Shown here piece after piece: positions 13,963-22,505 of a stretch of 24,213 nt of DNA; positions within the stretch are counted from its first letter, which is position 1; every line of letters starts with the position of its first letter. Both the position numbers and the translations under genes were made by a program. This stretch comes from CAWJHE01 sp964614855 (GTDB lineage: Bacteria; Chloroflexota; Anaerolineae; Anaerolineales; UBA4823), in NCBI GenBank assembly GCA_964614855.1, contig CAZTMX010000022.1:1-24213 (forward strand), read 5' to 3'. Below the pieces are notes generated by a model, which did not search any database, was not told the DNA's origin, and saw only the letters and a program-made list of their open reading frames with translations.

Positions 13963-16900
13963 TCTGATCAATGCGGTTGGCGGCGCCTGCGACGCGCTGG
14001 TACACGCCTTGCAGACCTCGGCACCATTTGCTCCCCTGGGGCTGCGCCGCTCAGCACGCCTGCCGGTGGCACTTGCCCTGCAGCGCCGCATCAACCAACC
14101 GCTGATCTTACTCACAGACCGCAGTGATCACGCCCTGGTCCTGATGGAAGAACTGGGTGTCTGGGCGCCGCAAATCCCACGCTTGTATTTTCCCGAGCCC
14201 ACACCCATGTTTTACGAAAGGGCCGCCTGGGGAGATTCCTCCCGCCGCGACCGCTTGACTGCGCTCACCACCCTGGCAGCGTATCACATCCCAGGCGCAG
14301 CAAAACCCGAAACCCCACCCGTGATCATCGCACCTATCCGGGCAGTGATGACGCGCACCATACCGCGGCGCGAATTCCTGAAGGCTACACGCCCGCTGCA
14401 GACCGCTCAGAACATCTCACCGGAAGCGTTAACCCGGCGTCTGCTCTCTCTGGGGTTTGAACCGGCATCCATCGTGATCGCCTCCGGGCAGTTTGCCCAC
14501 CGCGGCGGTATCCTGGATTTGTGGCCACCAGCGGAAGCGCTGCCTGTGCGGCTGGAATTTTTTGGCGATGAGATCGAAACCCTGCGCCCGTTTGACCCTG
14601 CAACCCAGCGCACGATAAAGGGCCCCCAGGCTGGCCAACCGCGCATCATGATTTCGCCTGCGCGCGAATATCTGGCGCCGCCGGAAACCCTGGAAAATCA
14701 AAACCCGGGCGAAATTTCCGAATTCAACATCCCCGTTTATCACCCGGAGACTGCCAGCCTGCTGGATTACCTGCCCCGCCAGGGATTTATCTTGCTCGAG
14801 GACACCCAGTCCATCCAGGATGCTGCCCTGGATATTGAAGAAGGAGCGGTCAACCTGCGCCAGGATACGATCGCCGACGGCACCCTGCCGGCTGATTACC
14901 CTGTGCCGTACCTGAGCTGGTCCGAAATCCAGGACAGCCTGGCAGGACGCAGCCGCCTGGAATTAGGCTTGCCGTCGATCCAACAATTGGAAAGCGAAGA
15001 CCTGGAAGGACGGGTAACAGACTCAACCAGTCTCATGCCTTGCAGCTTCCTCCCGGGCCCGCGCTTTGGCGGGCGCCTGAAGCCGGTGATGGAACACATC
15101 CTGGAGAGGCAAAGCGCCGGCGATCAATTTATTGTGGTCTCGCGCCAGACACCGCGCCTGGAAGAATTGTGGCGCGAGCAGACAGAGGCAACAGAGCAAA
15201 ACCCACCTGTTTTTATTGAAGGCAGCCTGAGTGAAGGTTGGAGCCTGCTCTCGACGGGCAAATCTGCGGTGCATTTGCTTACGGATGGGGAGATCTTTGG
15301 CTGGCGGCGGCCTGAGCCGCGCCGGCGCGCCAGGCAAATTGCTGAAGCGCCAGAAGCCGGTTACAGCGATTTACAGATTGACGATTACGTGGTGCATGTC
15401 GATCACGGTATCGGTCGCTACCTGGGATTGGTGCGCCGCACCGTAGACGGCATCGAGCGGGAATACCTGTGCGTGGGTTACCAGGACGATGCCCAGTTGT
15501 TTGTCCCCGTACACCAGGCCGACCGCCTGACGCGCTATGTGGGCGCTGACAATCGCGAACCTGCGCTCAGCCGCCTGGGCAGCCCGGAGTGGAAAAGCGT
15601 CAAATCGCATGTCAAGGAATCGGTGCAGGAGGTGGCGGAAGAGCTGCTGCAGCTATATGCACAACGCAGCGTGGTGGAAGGATTTTCCTTCCAGGAGGAT
15701 ACTCCCTGGCAAAAAGAACTGGAAGCCAGCTTCCCATATATCGAAACCGATGACCAGATGCGTGTGCTGGCGGAAGTCAAGCGCGATATGCAGAGCTCGA
15801 GACCCATGGATCGCCTGATCTGCGGGGATGTGGGCTACGGTAAGACCGAAGTAGCGCTGCGCGCTGCATTCAAAGCCGTGATGGATGGGAAGCAGGTAGC
15901 CATCCTGGTGCCCACCACCGTACTGGCGCAGCAGCATTACAATACATTCAACCAGCGCCTGGCGGCTTTTCCAGTGACGGTGGAGATGCTCTCCCGCTTC
16001 CGCAACCTGCAGCAGCAAAGGGATATCATCCAGCGCCTGGGAAAAGGCCAGGTGGATATCATCATCGGCACCCACCGCCTGCTTTCTGCAGATGTTGAAT
16101 TGAAAGACATGGGGCTATTGATTATCGATGAGGAGCAGCGTTTTGGGGTGACGCATAAAGAGACACTCAAGAGGCTGCGCACCGAAGTGGATGTGCTCAC
16201 CCTGACTGCCACCCCCATCCCCCGCACGTTGTATATGGCTCTGAGCGGGGTGCGCGATATCTCAACCATCAACACGCCGCCGGAAGAGCGCCTGCCGATC
16301 GTCACGCATGTCGGCCCCTATTCACCGCGCCTGGTGCGCCATGCGATCTTGCGCGAGTTGGAGCGCGGCGGGCAGGTCTTTTTTGTGCACAACCGGGTGC
16401 AGACCATCCGCGCCATGCAGTTCCATCTGCAGCAATTGGTGCCCGAAGCACGCATTACCGTGGCTCACGGTCAGATGAACGAAACCGAGCTCTCCCAGCG
16501 CATGGAGCAATTCAGCCAGGGCGAGGTGGATGTGTTGCTGAGTACATCAATCATCGAATCCGGGTTGGACATCCCCAACGCCAATACACTGATCGTCGAT
16601 CGCGCCGATACCTTTGGCCTGGCGCAGCTCTACCAGCTGCGCGGCCGGGTGGGACGCGGGGCGCAGCGCGCCTATGCCTTTTTCTTCCGTCACAACCGCA
16701 AAAACCCCACCCTGGAAGGACGTCAGCGGCTGGAGACCATCGCCGAGAATACACAACTTGGCGCAGGTTTCTCAATCGCCATGCGCGACCTGGAAATCCG
16801 CGGCACGGGCGATATCCTGGGGACGCGCCAGCACGGACATATCGCTGCAGTGGGCTTTCACCTGTACACTAGCCTGCTGGCGGAGGCGGTACGCCGCCAG

Positions 16901-17443
16901 CGCAGCGTAAAAGGACTACCGTTGGCAGGCAGCCTGCCGCCTTCACTGAACCTGCAGCTCACCACGGTCAATGTGGAGCTGCCCCTGGCAGCCAGCATCC
17001 CTGCGGAGTATGTGCCCGATAAGACCGTCCGCCTGGGCCTCTACCGCCGGTTGGCGGGCATCCGCTCTGAACAAGAGCTGGAAACGCTGCAAGAGGAGTT
17101 TAACGACCGCTTTGGCGCACCGCCGGAAAATGTACTCAACCTGTTTATGCAGCTGAAGATAAAATTGCTTGCAGAGCGCGCTGGGCTGGCTTCCATCACC
17201 GTTGAAAGCGGGCAGATGGCGCTGCGTTTTCCAGACGGCGCCCTGCCCGAAAACCTGCCGGAGCTTGGCGAAAACGTTCGGCTGGGAAAGGTAGCCTTGT
17301 GGCTGCCATATACCATCCGGACAACAGCAGATGTTCCAGATTGGATCAGAATATTGACTGAAACACTGCACAAGCTGCAGCGACCACAACTTGCCGCAGC
17401 CAGGCAAGAAAACCGTGCAAACCAGCCGTCCTGGGGAGTGTGA
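13949..17443 (+). CDS. mfd: Transcription-repair coupling factor Mfd
   Basis: This 1164-residue ATP-dependent DNA translocase removes RNA polymerase stalled at lesions and recruits UvrA. Domains in order: a UvrB-like module (about residues 30-340), a linker, and the RNA-polymerase-interacting CarD-like domain (about 475-535, DDYVVHVDHGIGRYLGL). Next is the superfamily 2 translocase with Walker A GDVGYGKTE near 626-634, DEEQ near 727 and TATPIPRT. Its second RecA lobe carries SIIESGLDIPNANT and GRVGRG, and the C-terminal TRCF domain follows. The length matches the family (E. coli 1148). It overlaps pth by 14 bases, and the sugar transferase starts only 7 bases after its stop, tying a housekeeping repair gene to the glycan genes downstream. 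Confidence 0.98.
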   Translation: MALDSLINAVGGACDALVHALQTSAPFAPLGLRRSARLPVALALQRRINQPLILLTDRSDHALVLMEELGVWAPQIPRLYFPEPTPMFYERAAWGDSSRRDRLTALTTLAAYHIPGAAKPETPPVIIAPIRAVMTRTIPRREFLKATRPLQTAQNISPEALTRRLLSLGFEPASIVIASGQFAHRGGILDLWPPAEALPVRLEFFGDEIETLRPFDPATQRTIKGPQAGQPRIMISPAREYLAPPETLENQNPGEISEFNIPVYHPETASLLDYLPRQGFILLEDTQSIQDAALDIEEGAVNLRQDTIADGTLPADYPVPYLSWSEIQDSLAGRSRLELGLPSIQQLESEDLEGRVTDSTSLMPCSFLPGPRFGGRLKPVMEHILERQSAGDQFIVVSRQTPRLEELWREQTEATEQNPPVFIEGSLSEGWSLLSTGKSAVHLLTDGEIFGWRRPEPRRRARQIAEAPEAGYSDLQIDDYVVHVDHGIGRYLGLVRRTVDGIEREYLCVGYQDDAQLFVPVHQADRLTRYVGADNREPALSRLGSPEWKSVKSHVKESVQEVAEELLQLYAQRSVVEGFSFQEDTPWQKELEASFPYIETDDQMRVLAEVKRDMQSSRPMDRLICGDVGYGKTEVALRAAFKAVMDGKQVAILVPTTVLAQQHYNTFNQRLAAFPVTVEMLSRFRNLQQQRDIIQRLGKGQVDIIIGTHRLLSADVELKDMGLLIIDEEQRFGVTHKETLKRLRTEVDVLTLTATPIPRTLYMALSGVRDISTINTPPEERLPIVTHVGPYSPRLVRHAILRELERGGQVFFVHNRVQTIRAMQFHLQQLVPEARITVAHGQMNETELSQRMEQFSQGEVDVLLSTSIIESGLDIPNANTLIVDRADTFGLAQLYQLRGRVGRGAQRAYAFFFRHNRKNPTLEGRQRLETIAENTQLGAGFSIAMRDLEIRGTGDILGTRQHGHIAAVGFHLYTSLLAEAVRRQRSVKGLPLAGSLPPSLNLQLTTVNVELPLAASIPAEYVPDKTVRLGLYRRLAGIRSEQELETLQEEFNDRFGAPPENVLNLFMQLKIKLLAERAGLASITVESGQMALRFPDGALPENLPELGENVRLGKVALWLPYTIRTTADVPDWIRILTETLHKLQRPQLAAARQENRANQPSWGV

Positions 17444-17450
17444 GAAAATC

Positions 17451-18083
17451 ATGTTCCCACCGGGCATCCCTCTTTCAAAACGGCTTTTTGACCTGCTGGC
17501 TGCGGGGGTGATTTTGCTTCTCGTCACCCCGCTGCTGCTGATCGTGGCGCTGCTTGTCAGGATAAAGCTCGGCGCACCGGTGATCTTCCGCCAGCAGCGG
17601 CCGGGCTATCGCGGAAAACCTTTCTGGGTGTATAAATTCCGCAGCATGAGCGACGAACGCGACTCCCACGGCAACCTGCTGCCGGATGCCGAGCGGCTGA
17701 CGGGGTTGGGGAGTTTTCTGCGCGCATCCAGCGTGGACGAGCTGCCCGAGCTGATCAATGTCCTGCGCGGCGAGATGAGCCTGGTGGGACCGCGCCCGCT
17801 GCTGATGCAGTACCTGCCGCGCTACTCACCAGAGCAAGCCCGGCGCCACCAGGTGCTGCCCGGCATCACCGGCTGGGCGCAGGTGAACGGGCGCAACGCC
17901 CTGACCTGGCAGGAGAAATTCAGCCTGGACGTATGGTATGTGGATCACTGGTCCTTCTGGCTGGATCTGCGCATCCTGTTCATCACCCTTTTCAAGGTGC
18001 TGCGCCGGGAGGGGATCAGCCAGCCCGGGCAGGCTACCAACGAAGAATTTACCGGAGCTGAAGGGGATGCTTTTGACAAGTAA
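17451..18083 (+). CDS. PglC/WcaJ-like sugar transferase (monotopic phosphoglycosyl transferase)
   Basis: This 210-residue membrane protein transfers a sugar phosphate from a UDP-sugar to polyprenyl phosphate, the first membrane step of a glycan. It has the family layout: an N-terminal KRLFDL and a re-entrant hydrophobic helix (about 12-40), then IFRQQRPGYRGKPFWVYKFRSM. The catalytic Asp-Glu pair (D96-E97) is in SSVDELPELINVLRGEMSLVGPRP, and GITGWAQVNGRN follows. It has only the PglC-size catalytic core, without the extra spans of WbaP or WcaJ. ATG 17451 is 7 bases after the mfd stop with GGGGAG upstream; the longer frame from 17391 overlaps mfd and is rejected. The aminotransferase and PglD-like genes downstream suggest its substrate is a UDP-N-acylated 4-amino sugar such as a bacillosamine relative; that is inference. 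Confidence 0.9.
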   Translation: MFPPGIPLSKRLFDLLAAGVILLLVTPLLLIVALLVRIKLGAPVIFRQQRPGYRGKPFWVYKFRSMSDERDSHGNLLPDAERLTGLGSFLRASSVDELPELINVLRGEMSLVGPRPLLMQYLPRYSPEQARRHQVLPGITGWAQVNGRNALTWQEKFSLDVWYVDHWSFWLDLRILFITLFKVLRREGISQPGQATNEEFTGAEGDAFDK

Positions 18084-18096
18084 CCTGGGAAAACCT

Positions 18097-19068
18097 ATGC
18101 CTGAGATACTGGACAGCGAGCTTTACCGCATGCTTTTCCGCATCCGCCGTTTTGAAGAGACTGTACTGGAAAATTTCCGGCGCGGGGTTTTTCACGGCAC
18201 CACCCACACCTACCTGGGTCAAGAGGCGAATGCTGCAGGGGTTTTACGCCATTTGCAGCCCCCGTATGCGCCTTTGCAGCCGCCTGCTGATGTTTTTCAA
18301 CTTCCGGCTGATGTTTTACGGCCGCCGGATCTCGTATTTAGCAACCACCGCTGCCACGGACATTTCCTGGCATATGGCGGCAACCCGCGCGCCCTGTTCG
18401 CCGAGATGATGGGCAAAAGCAGCGGCGTGTGCGGCGGGCGCGGCGGCTCCCAGCACCTGCACTGGCGCAATTTTTATTCCAACGGTGTGCAAGGCGGCAT
18501 CCTGCCAGTAGCAACCGGGATGGCCCTGGCGGAGAAATTCAAAGGCAGCGGTGCGGTCACGATTGTTTTTCTGGGCGACGGCACCCTGGGGCAGGGCGTG
18601 GCTTATGAAGCATTCAACATGGCCTCCCTTTGGGAAGCGCCCATATTGTTTGTAATGGAGAACAACCACATCGCCCAGACCACACCTACCGGGCTGGTGT
18701 TTGCCGGGAATGCTGCGGCGCGTTTTGCCGCCTTTAATATCCCAATCACCGAGCTGGACAGCAGCGATGTACGCCAGGTGTACCAGGCCACGGGTACGGC
18801 TCTGCAGCATGTGCGTACAGGCGCCGGACCTCAGGCATTGATCTTAAATACCTGCCGTTTTGGTCCGCACTCCAAAGGCGATGATACACGCCCGGCAGAT
18901 GAAGTGGCAAAAATGACGGCTGAACGCGATCCGCTGGCTATCCAGGCACCCCGCTTGAACGAGAATTTGCGATCAGAAATCGAGCAGCAAGAGATTGAAA
19001 TGATCGCCCAGGCATTTGAGCAAGCGATATCCGACCCCATGCCCGGTAAAATGGAGGCTGTCCGATGA
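18097..19068 (+). CDS. 2-oxo acid dehydrogenase E1 component, alpha subunit
   Basis: This 323-residue thiamine diphosphate enzyme subunit, paired with the beta subunit, would decarboxylate a 2-oxo acid and load the acyl group onto a lipoyl arm. The cofactor motif runs from GDG (160-162) to NN (189-190), and HRCHGHFLAYGG and GRGGSQHLH are typical of E1 alpha. Odd feature: residues 54-81 consist of four 7-residue units (QPPYAPL, QPPADVF, QLPADVL, RPPDLVF), where homologues have only the last, so the chain gained about 21 residues by tandem duplication. I use ATG 18097 (13 bases after the previous stop). ATG 18067 is also in frame and would overlap the sugar transferase end. Its stop overlaps the beta-subunit start (ATGA). 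The oxo acid used (pyruvate, branched-chain or other) cannot be told from sequence. Confidence 0.92.
   Translation: MPEILDSELYRMLFRIRRFEETVLENFRRGVFHGTTHTYLGQEANAAGVLRHLQPPYAPLQPPADVFQLPADVLRPPDLVFSNHRCHGHFLAYGGNPRALFAEMMGKSSGVCGGRGGSQHLHWRNFYSNGVQGGILPVATGMALAEKFKGSGAVTIVFLGDGTLGQGVAYEAFNMASLWEAPILFVMENNHIAQTTPTGLVFAGNAAARFAAFNIPITELDSSDVRQVYQATGTALQHVRTGAGPQALILNTCRFGPHSKGDDTRPADEVAKMTAERDPLAIQAPRLNENLRSEIEQQEIEMIAQAFEQAISDPMPGKMEAVR
18256..18339 (+). repeat. Four 21-bp imperfect tandem repeats inside the E1 alpha gene
   Basis: Units at 18256-18276, 18277-18297, 18298-18318 and 18319-18339 keep the reading frame and encode heptads with a shared PP or LP core. Units 2 and 3 are the most alike (both contain GCTGATGTTTT). 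The last unit aligns with the normal family sequence before the conserved HR motif. Confidence 0.8.
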
Positions 19069-20099
19069 AAACTGTACTTGAAAGCCTCAACGCCGGATTA
19101 CACCGCGCCATGCAGCAGGATGAGCGCGTCTACTTCCTGGGTGAAGATATCCTGGATCCGTACGGCGGGGCCTTCAAAGTGAGCAAAGGGCTCTCCAGCG
19201 CCTTCCCACAGCGGGTGCTGGCGACGCCGATCTCTGAAGCCGGTTTCACCGGTCTGGCTGCCGGGATGGCGCTGCGCGGGCTGCGCCCGGTGGTGGAGAT
19301 CATGTTTGGCGATTTCCTCACCCTGGCTGCCGACCAGATCACCAACCATATCAGCAAGTTTCGCTATATGTATAACGACCAGGTGCGCCTGCCGCTGGTC
19401 ATCCGCACCCCCATGGGTGGGCGGCGCGGTTACGGCCCCACCCACAGCCAGACGTTGGAAAAACACTTCCTGGGGCTCCCCGGGCTGCGTGTACTGGCGC
19501 CTTGCACCTTGGGCGACCCTGGCGAATTGCTTGCGCAAGCCATCCTGGCGGATGACGACCCGGTGTTGTTTATTGAGAACAAGCTGTTGTATTTGCAGCC
19601 GCTGCCGCCAGCAGAATTGGCTGAGTTTGAGCTGGTCGAAGAACACCCGGTTGCACAAAAAACCCCAGAAGCTTTGGACGCACACACCTATCCGCCTTTC
19701 TACACATTGCAGGTAAAAGGCGCCCCACCGCCCCAATTGACCATCGCGGCCTACGGGTATATGGCCACTCTGGCGCTGCAAGCTGCACTGCGCCTGGCTT
19801 ATGAAAACGAGATATTTATCGAACTGGTCGTCCCCACACAGCTTTCTCCGTTTGAAATCCAGCCCCTGCTGGCATCCGCAAAGCGAACGCGCAGGCTGCT
19901 GGCGGTCGAAGAAGGCGGGTTGAGCCTGGGTTGGGGCGCAGAAATCCTGGCGCAGGCGGCTGAGGTGCTGGGACCCGGATTGCTGACCTGCAACCGGCTG
20001 GCAGCCAGCGACCTGCCCATCCCTGCCAGCCTCCCCCTGGAAGCACAGGTTTTACCCGGTGTGGAGCAGATCATCCAGCGGGTAAAATCGATGGTATAA
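19065..20099 (+). CDS. 2-oxo acid dehydrogenase E1 component, beta subunit
   Basis: This 344-residue partner of the alpha subunit has a transketolase-like pyrimidine-binding domain (about residues 1-175) and a C-terminal domain (about 210-335). E58 in TPISEAGFTGLAAGMALRGLRPV is the conserved Glu that activates thiamine diphosphate. MFGDFLTLAADQI and GPTHSQTLEKHFLGLPGLRVLAP are typical of the family. The C-terminal half departs more from housekeeping pyruvate dehydrogenase beta (VEEGGLSLGWGAEI is retained). Its start overlaps the alpha stop by four bases, so equal synthesis is expected. The next gene, 34 bases on, carries the lipoyl domain it would serve. No E3 (dihydrolipoyl dehydrogenase) is in the window. 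Confidence 0.93.
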   Translation: MKTVLESLNAGLHRAMQQDERVYFLGEDILDPYGGAFKVSKGLSSAFPQRVLATPISEAGFTGLAAGMALRGLRPVVEIMFGDFLTLAADQITNHISKFRYMYNDQVRLPLVIRTPMGGRRGYGPTHSQTLEKHFLGLPGLRVLAPCTLGDPGELLAQAILADDDPVLFIENKLLYLQPLPPAELAEFELVEEHPVAQKTPEALDAHTYPPFYTLQVKGAPPPQLTIAAYGYMATLALQAALRLAYENEIFIELVVPTQLSPFEIQPLLASAKRTRRLLAVEEGGLSLGWGAEILAQAAEVLGPGLLTCNRLAASDLPIPASLPLEAQVLPGVEQIIQRVKSMV

Positions 20100-20133
20100 A
20101 TAGCAGGATAGCCCGGCCCCGATGGAGGTCCCA

Positions 20134-21267
20134 TTGAGCAAACCCGTAGCGGTATATATTCCGCTGATCAACCCCAACGAACCCGAAGCCAACCTGGCTG
20201 CCGTGCATGTGCGTCCAGGCCAATATATGCAAACTGGCGACCCCCTATGCACATTAGAAACCACCAAGGCCGCTGCCGACCTGGTCGCCGAGGCGGCTGG
20301 CTATGTGATTGGGCTGCAGGCTGCAGAGGGGCAAACCCTGGCTGCCGGTGCTTTATTCTGCTACCTGGCGGAGGCGCCGGATACTTCCCCGCCAAGCACT
20401 GCAACGGATACAGGTGGTGCTGCTCATGACAAAGGAAAACTCGATGCAAACGAGACGCACCCACCGGTGGATTTGCGCATTACCCAGCCTGCCCTGGCGC
20501 TGGCGCGCCAGCTCAAGCTGGACCTGGAGCAGCTGCCGCGCCAGCACCTGGTCACCGAAAGCTGGCTGCGCTCGCAATATTCGACCGCGTCAAGCCCTGC
20601 ACACCTGGAAGCGTTAGCAGGCGATTTTGACCCCGAGAATGCCATCATCGTTTACGGCGGCGGCGGGCACGGCAAAGCGTTAATCGACCTGCTGCGCAGC
20701 CTGGACGCGTATCACATCCTGGGCATTGTGGATGACGGCATTCCTGCTGGCGACCTTGTGATGGGGCTTCCCGTCTTGGGTGGTCACGACCTGCTGGCGG
20801 AATTGGCTGCGCGCGGTGTCCACCTGGCTGTCAATGCCGTAGGCGGGATCGGAAACCTGGGAGTGCGCGCCAGGGTCTTTGCAGGACTGCAGCAGGCGGG
20901 GTTCTCCTGCCCGGCGCTGGTGCATCCCACGGCTTTTGTCGAAAGCAGCGCCAGCCTGTCGGAAGGGGTGCAGGTCTTTCCGCATGCCTATGTGGGCAGC
21001 GAAGCGCACCTGGGCTACGGCGTGATCGTCAACACCGGTGCGGTGGTCTCGCATGACTGCCGCCTGGAAGAGATCGTCAACATCTCCCCCGGCGCCTTGC
21101 TGGCTGGCGAAGTGTCCATCGGCGCTCGTGCACTGGTGGGGATGGGTGTCACAATCAATCTGCGAGTGCACATCGGCAGCGGGGCGCGCATCGGCAACAG
21201 CGCTGTCATCAAAGGAGACGTACCCGATAATGCCATCGTGCGCGCCGGCGCCGTCTGGCCTGCCTGA
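20134..21267 (+). CDS. Fusion: lipoyl domain + E1/E3-binding domain + PglD/NeuD-type sugar acyltransferase
   Basis: Numbered from the in-frame ATG at 20122, the protein has 381 residues. Residues about 8-85 form a lipoyl domain with the modifiable K49 in LETTKAAADL. Residues about 118-152 resemble the peripheral subunit-binding domain of E2 proteins (ITQPALALARQLKLDLEQL). From 174 on it is a PglD/NeuD-type nucleotide-sugar N-acyltransferase: a GGGGHGK loop at 179-185, then a left-handed beta-helix of hexapeptides with the probable general-base H311 in VSHDC. There is no E2-type catalytic domain (no HxxxDG). Thus the E2 core seems replaced by a sugar acyltransferase. The start is likely TTG 20134, which has GGAGGT four bases upstream, while ATG 20122 has no ribosome site. 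It sits directly after E1 alpha and beta and before the aminotransferase. Domain calls are firm; the combined function is inference. Confidence 0.88.
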   Translation: MSKPVAVYIPLINPNEPEANLAAVHVRPGQYMQTGDPLCTLETTKAAADLVAEAAGYVIGLQAAEGQTLAAGALFCYLAEAPDTSPPSTATDTGGAAHDKGKLDANETHPPVDLRITQPALALARQLKLDLEQLPRQHLVTESWLRSQYSTASSPAHLEALAGDFDPENAIIVYGGGGHGKALIDLLRSLDAYHILGIVDDGIPAGDLVMGLPVLGGHDLLAELAARGVHLAVNAVGGIGNLGVRARVFAGLQQAGFSCPALVHPTAFVESSASLSEGVQVFPHAYVGSEAHLGYGVIVNTGAVVSHDCRLEEIVNISPGALLAGEVSIGARALVGMGVTINLRVHIGSGARIGNSAVIKGDVPDNAIVRAGAVWPA

Positions 21268-21297
21268 TATTTTCCAAACCAATACAAGGAGCTTCCT

Positions 21298-22476
21298 TTG
21301 TCCCCAGTCTTTAAAGTCCCCATGTCCTCCCCCGATCTGACCGATGCCGAGCGCCAGGCGGTGGCAGCCGTGCTACGCACACCCAACCTGAGCATGGGTG
21401 GAGAGATCCAGGCATTTGAAGAAGCCTTCAAGCGGCAGACCGGCTGCGCGTACGCTGTCGGTGTCAACTCGGGCACTGCAGGTTTGCATTTGTGTGTACA
21501 TGCCGCCGGCATCCAACCGGGTGACCTGGTAATCACAACGCCCTTTTCCTTTGTCGCCTCCACCAATGTGCTGCTTTTTGAGAATGCTGTGCCGGTGTAT
21601 GTGGATATCGACCCGCAGACTGGCAACATCGACCCCGCCAGCGTGCGCCAGGCGGCCGAAGATCTGCTCGCAGGCGGGGCGGCTGCCGAACGCTGGCTGC
21701 CGCGCCGGTGTCCGGCGCATCTTGGCAAGCTCAAAGCGCTGCTGCCGGTGGATGTCTTCGGACAGCCCGCCGACATGGACCCCATAAACGCCGTGGCGGC
21801 TGAGTACGGTTTGAAGGTGATCGAAGACAGCTGCGAGGCGCTGGGGGCTGTTTACAAAGGAAAACATGCCGGTATGTTGGGGGATTACGGCGTCTTTGCC
21901 TTTTATCCCAACAAACAGATCACCAGCGGTGAGGGCGGGATGATCGTAACGGATGACGCCCAGGCAGCGGAGAAAATGCTGGCGCTGCGCAACCAGGGGC
22001 GCGCCCCGGGCGACACCTGGCTTTCGCACACCTATCTTGGATACAACTACAGGTTAGACGAAATGAGTGCTGCCCTGGGCCGGGTGCAGATGGCACGCCT
22101 GGAAGAGATGCTACAGCGCCGCCAGCGTGTGGCGGACTGGTATCAAAAACGCCTGGCGCGCATCGCGGGCGTGCAGCCGCTGCCCATCGCCTCTACAACC
22201 GATCGCATGAGCTGGTTTGTTTACGTGGTTCGTTTTGACCCCGGCATTGAGCGGGACAACCTGGCTGCCCGGTTGAAGGAGCTGGGTATCCCGGCTCGCC
22301 CCTATTTCGTGCCTATCCACCTGCAGCCGTATATGATCGAGCGCTTTGGCTACCGCGAAGGCGATTACCCAATCACCGAAGACCTGGGGCGGCGCGGGCT
22401 GGCCCTGCCCTTCTCCAGCGTGATGACGGAGCAGCAGGTTGAGATCGTCTGCCAGGCGCTGGCTGCCTGTCTGTAA
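21298..22476 (+). CDS. DegT/DnrJ/EryC1/StrS-family sugar aminotransferase
   Basis: This 392-residue fold-type I PLP enzyme would transaminate a UDP-4-keto-6-deoxy sugar to a 4-amino sugar, the job of PglE or WbpE. The PLP Lys is K206 in FYPNKQITSGEGG. GVNSGTAGLHL, VIEDSCEALGAVYKG and the C-terminal RPYFVPIHLQPYM also mark the family. Compared with typical members it carries a 15-18 residue insertion near 120-140 (LLAGGAAAERWLPRRC) before LPVDVFGQPADMD. The start is TTG 21298, with AAGGAG seven bases upstream. It is 30 bases after the acyltransferase fusion, whose substrate it probably makes. The 4,6-dehydratase (PglF-like) that should precede it is not in the window. Confidence 0.92.
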   Translation: MSPVFKVPMSSPDLTDAERQAVAAVLRTPNLSMGGEIQAFEEAFKRQTGCAYAVGVNSGTAGLHLCVHAAGIQPGDLVITTPFSFVASTNVLLFENAVPVYVDIDPQTGNIDPASVRQAAEDLLAGGAAAERWLPRRCPAHLGKLKALLPVDVFGQPADMDPINAVAAEYGLKVIEDSCEALGAVYKGKHAGMLGDYGVFAFYPNKQITSGEGGMIVTDDAQAAEKMLALRNQGRAPGDTWLSHTYLGYNYRLDEMSAALGRVQMARLEEMLQRRQRVADWYQKRLARIAGVQPLPIASTTDRMSWFVYVVRFDPGIERDNLAARLKELGIPARPYFVPIHLQPYMIERFGYREGDYPITEDLGRRGLALPFSSVMTEQQVEIVCQALAACL

Positions 22477-22505
22477 AACCACCGACCATACATAAGTTGG
22501 ACACA

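Noticed and set aside
16943..17527. 194-codon minus-strand frame opposite the mfd end
   Set aside because: Shadow of mfd and the sugar transferase; it crosses their junction and has no ribosome site or motif.
18097..20099. E1 genes as the housekeeping pyruvate dehydrogenase
   Set aside because: No normal E2 or E3 follows; the only lipoyl protein is fused to a sugar acyltransferase and the neighbours are sugar genes. It cannot be fully excluded that they also serve central metabolism.
20680..21785. Minus-strand frames of 200-256 codons opposite the acyltransferase and aminotransferase
   Set aside because: Both opposing genes have full-length conserved motifs; these frames reflect third-position GC bias.
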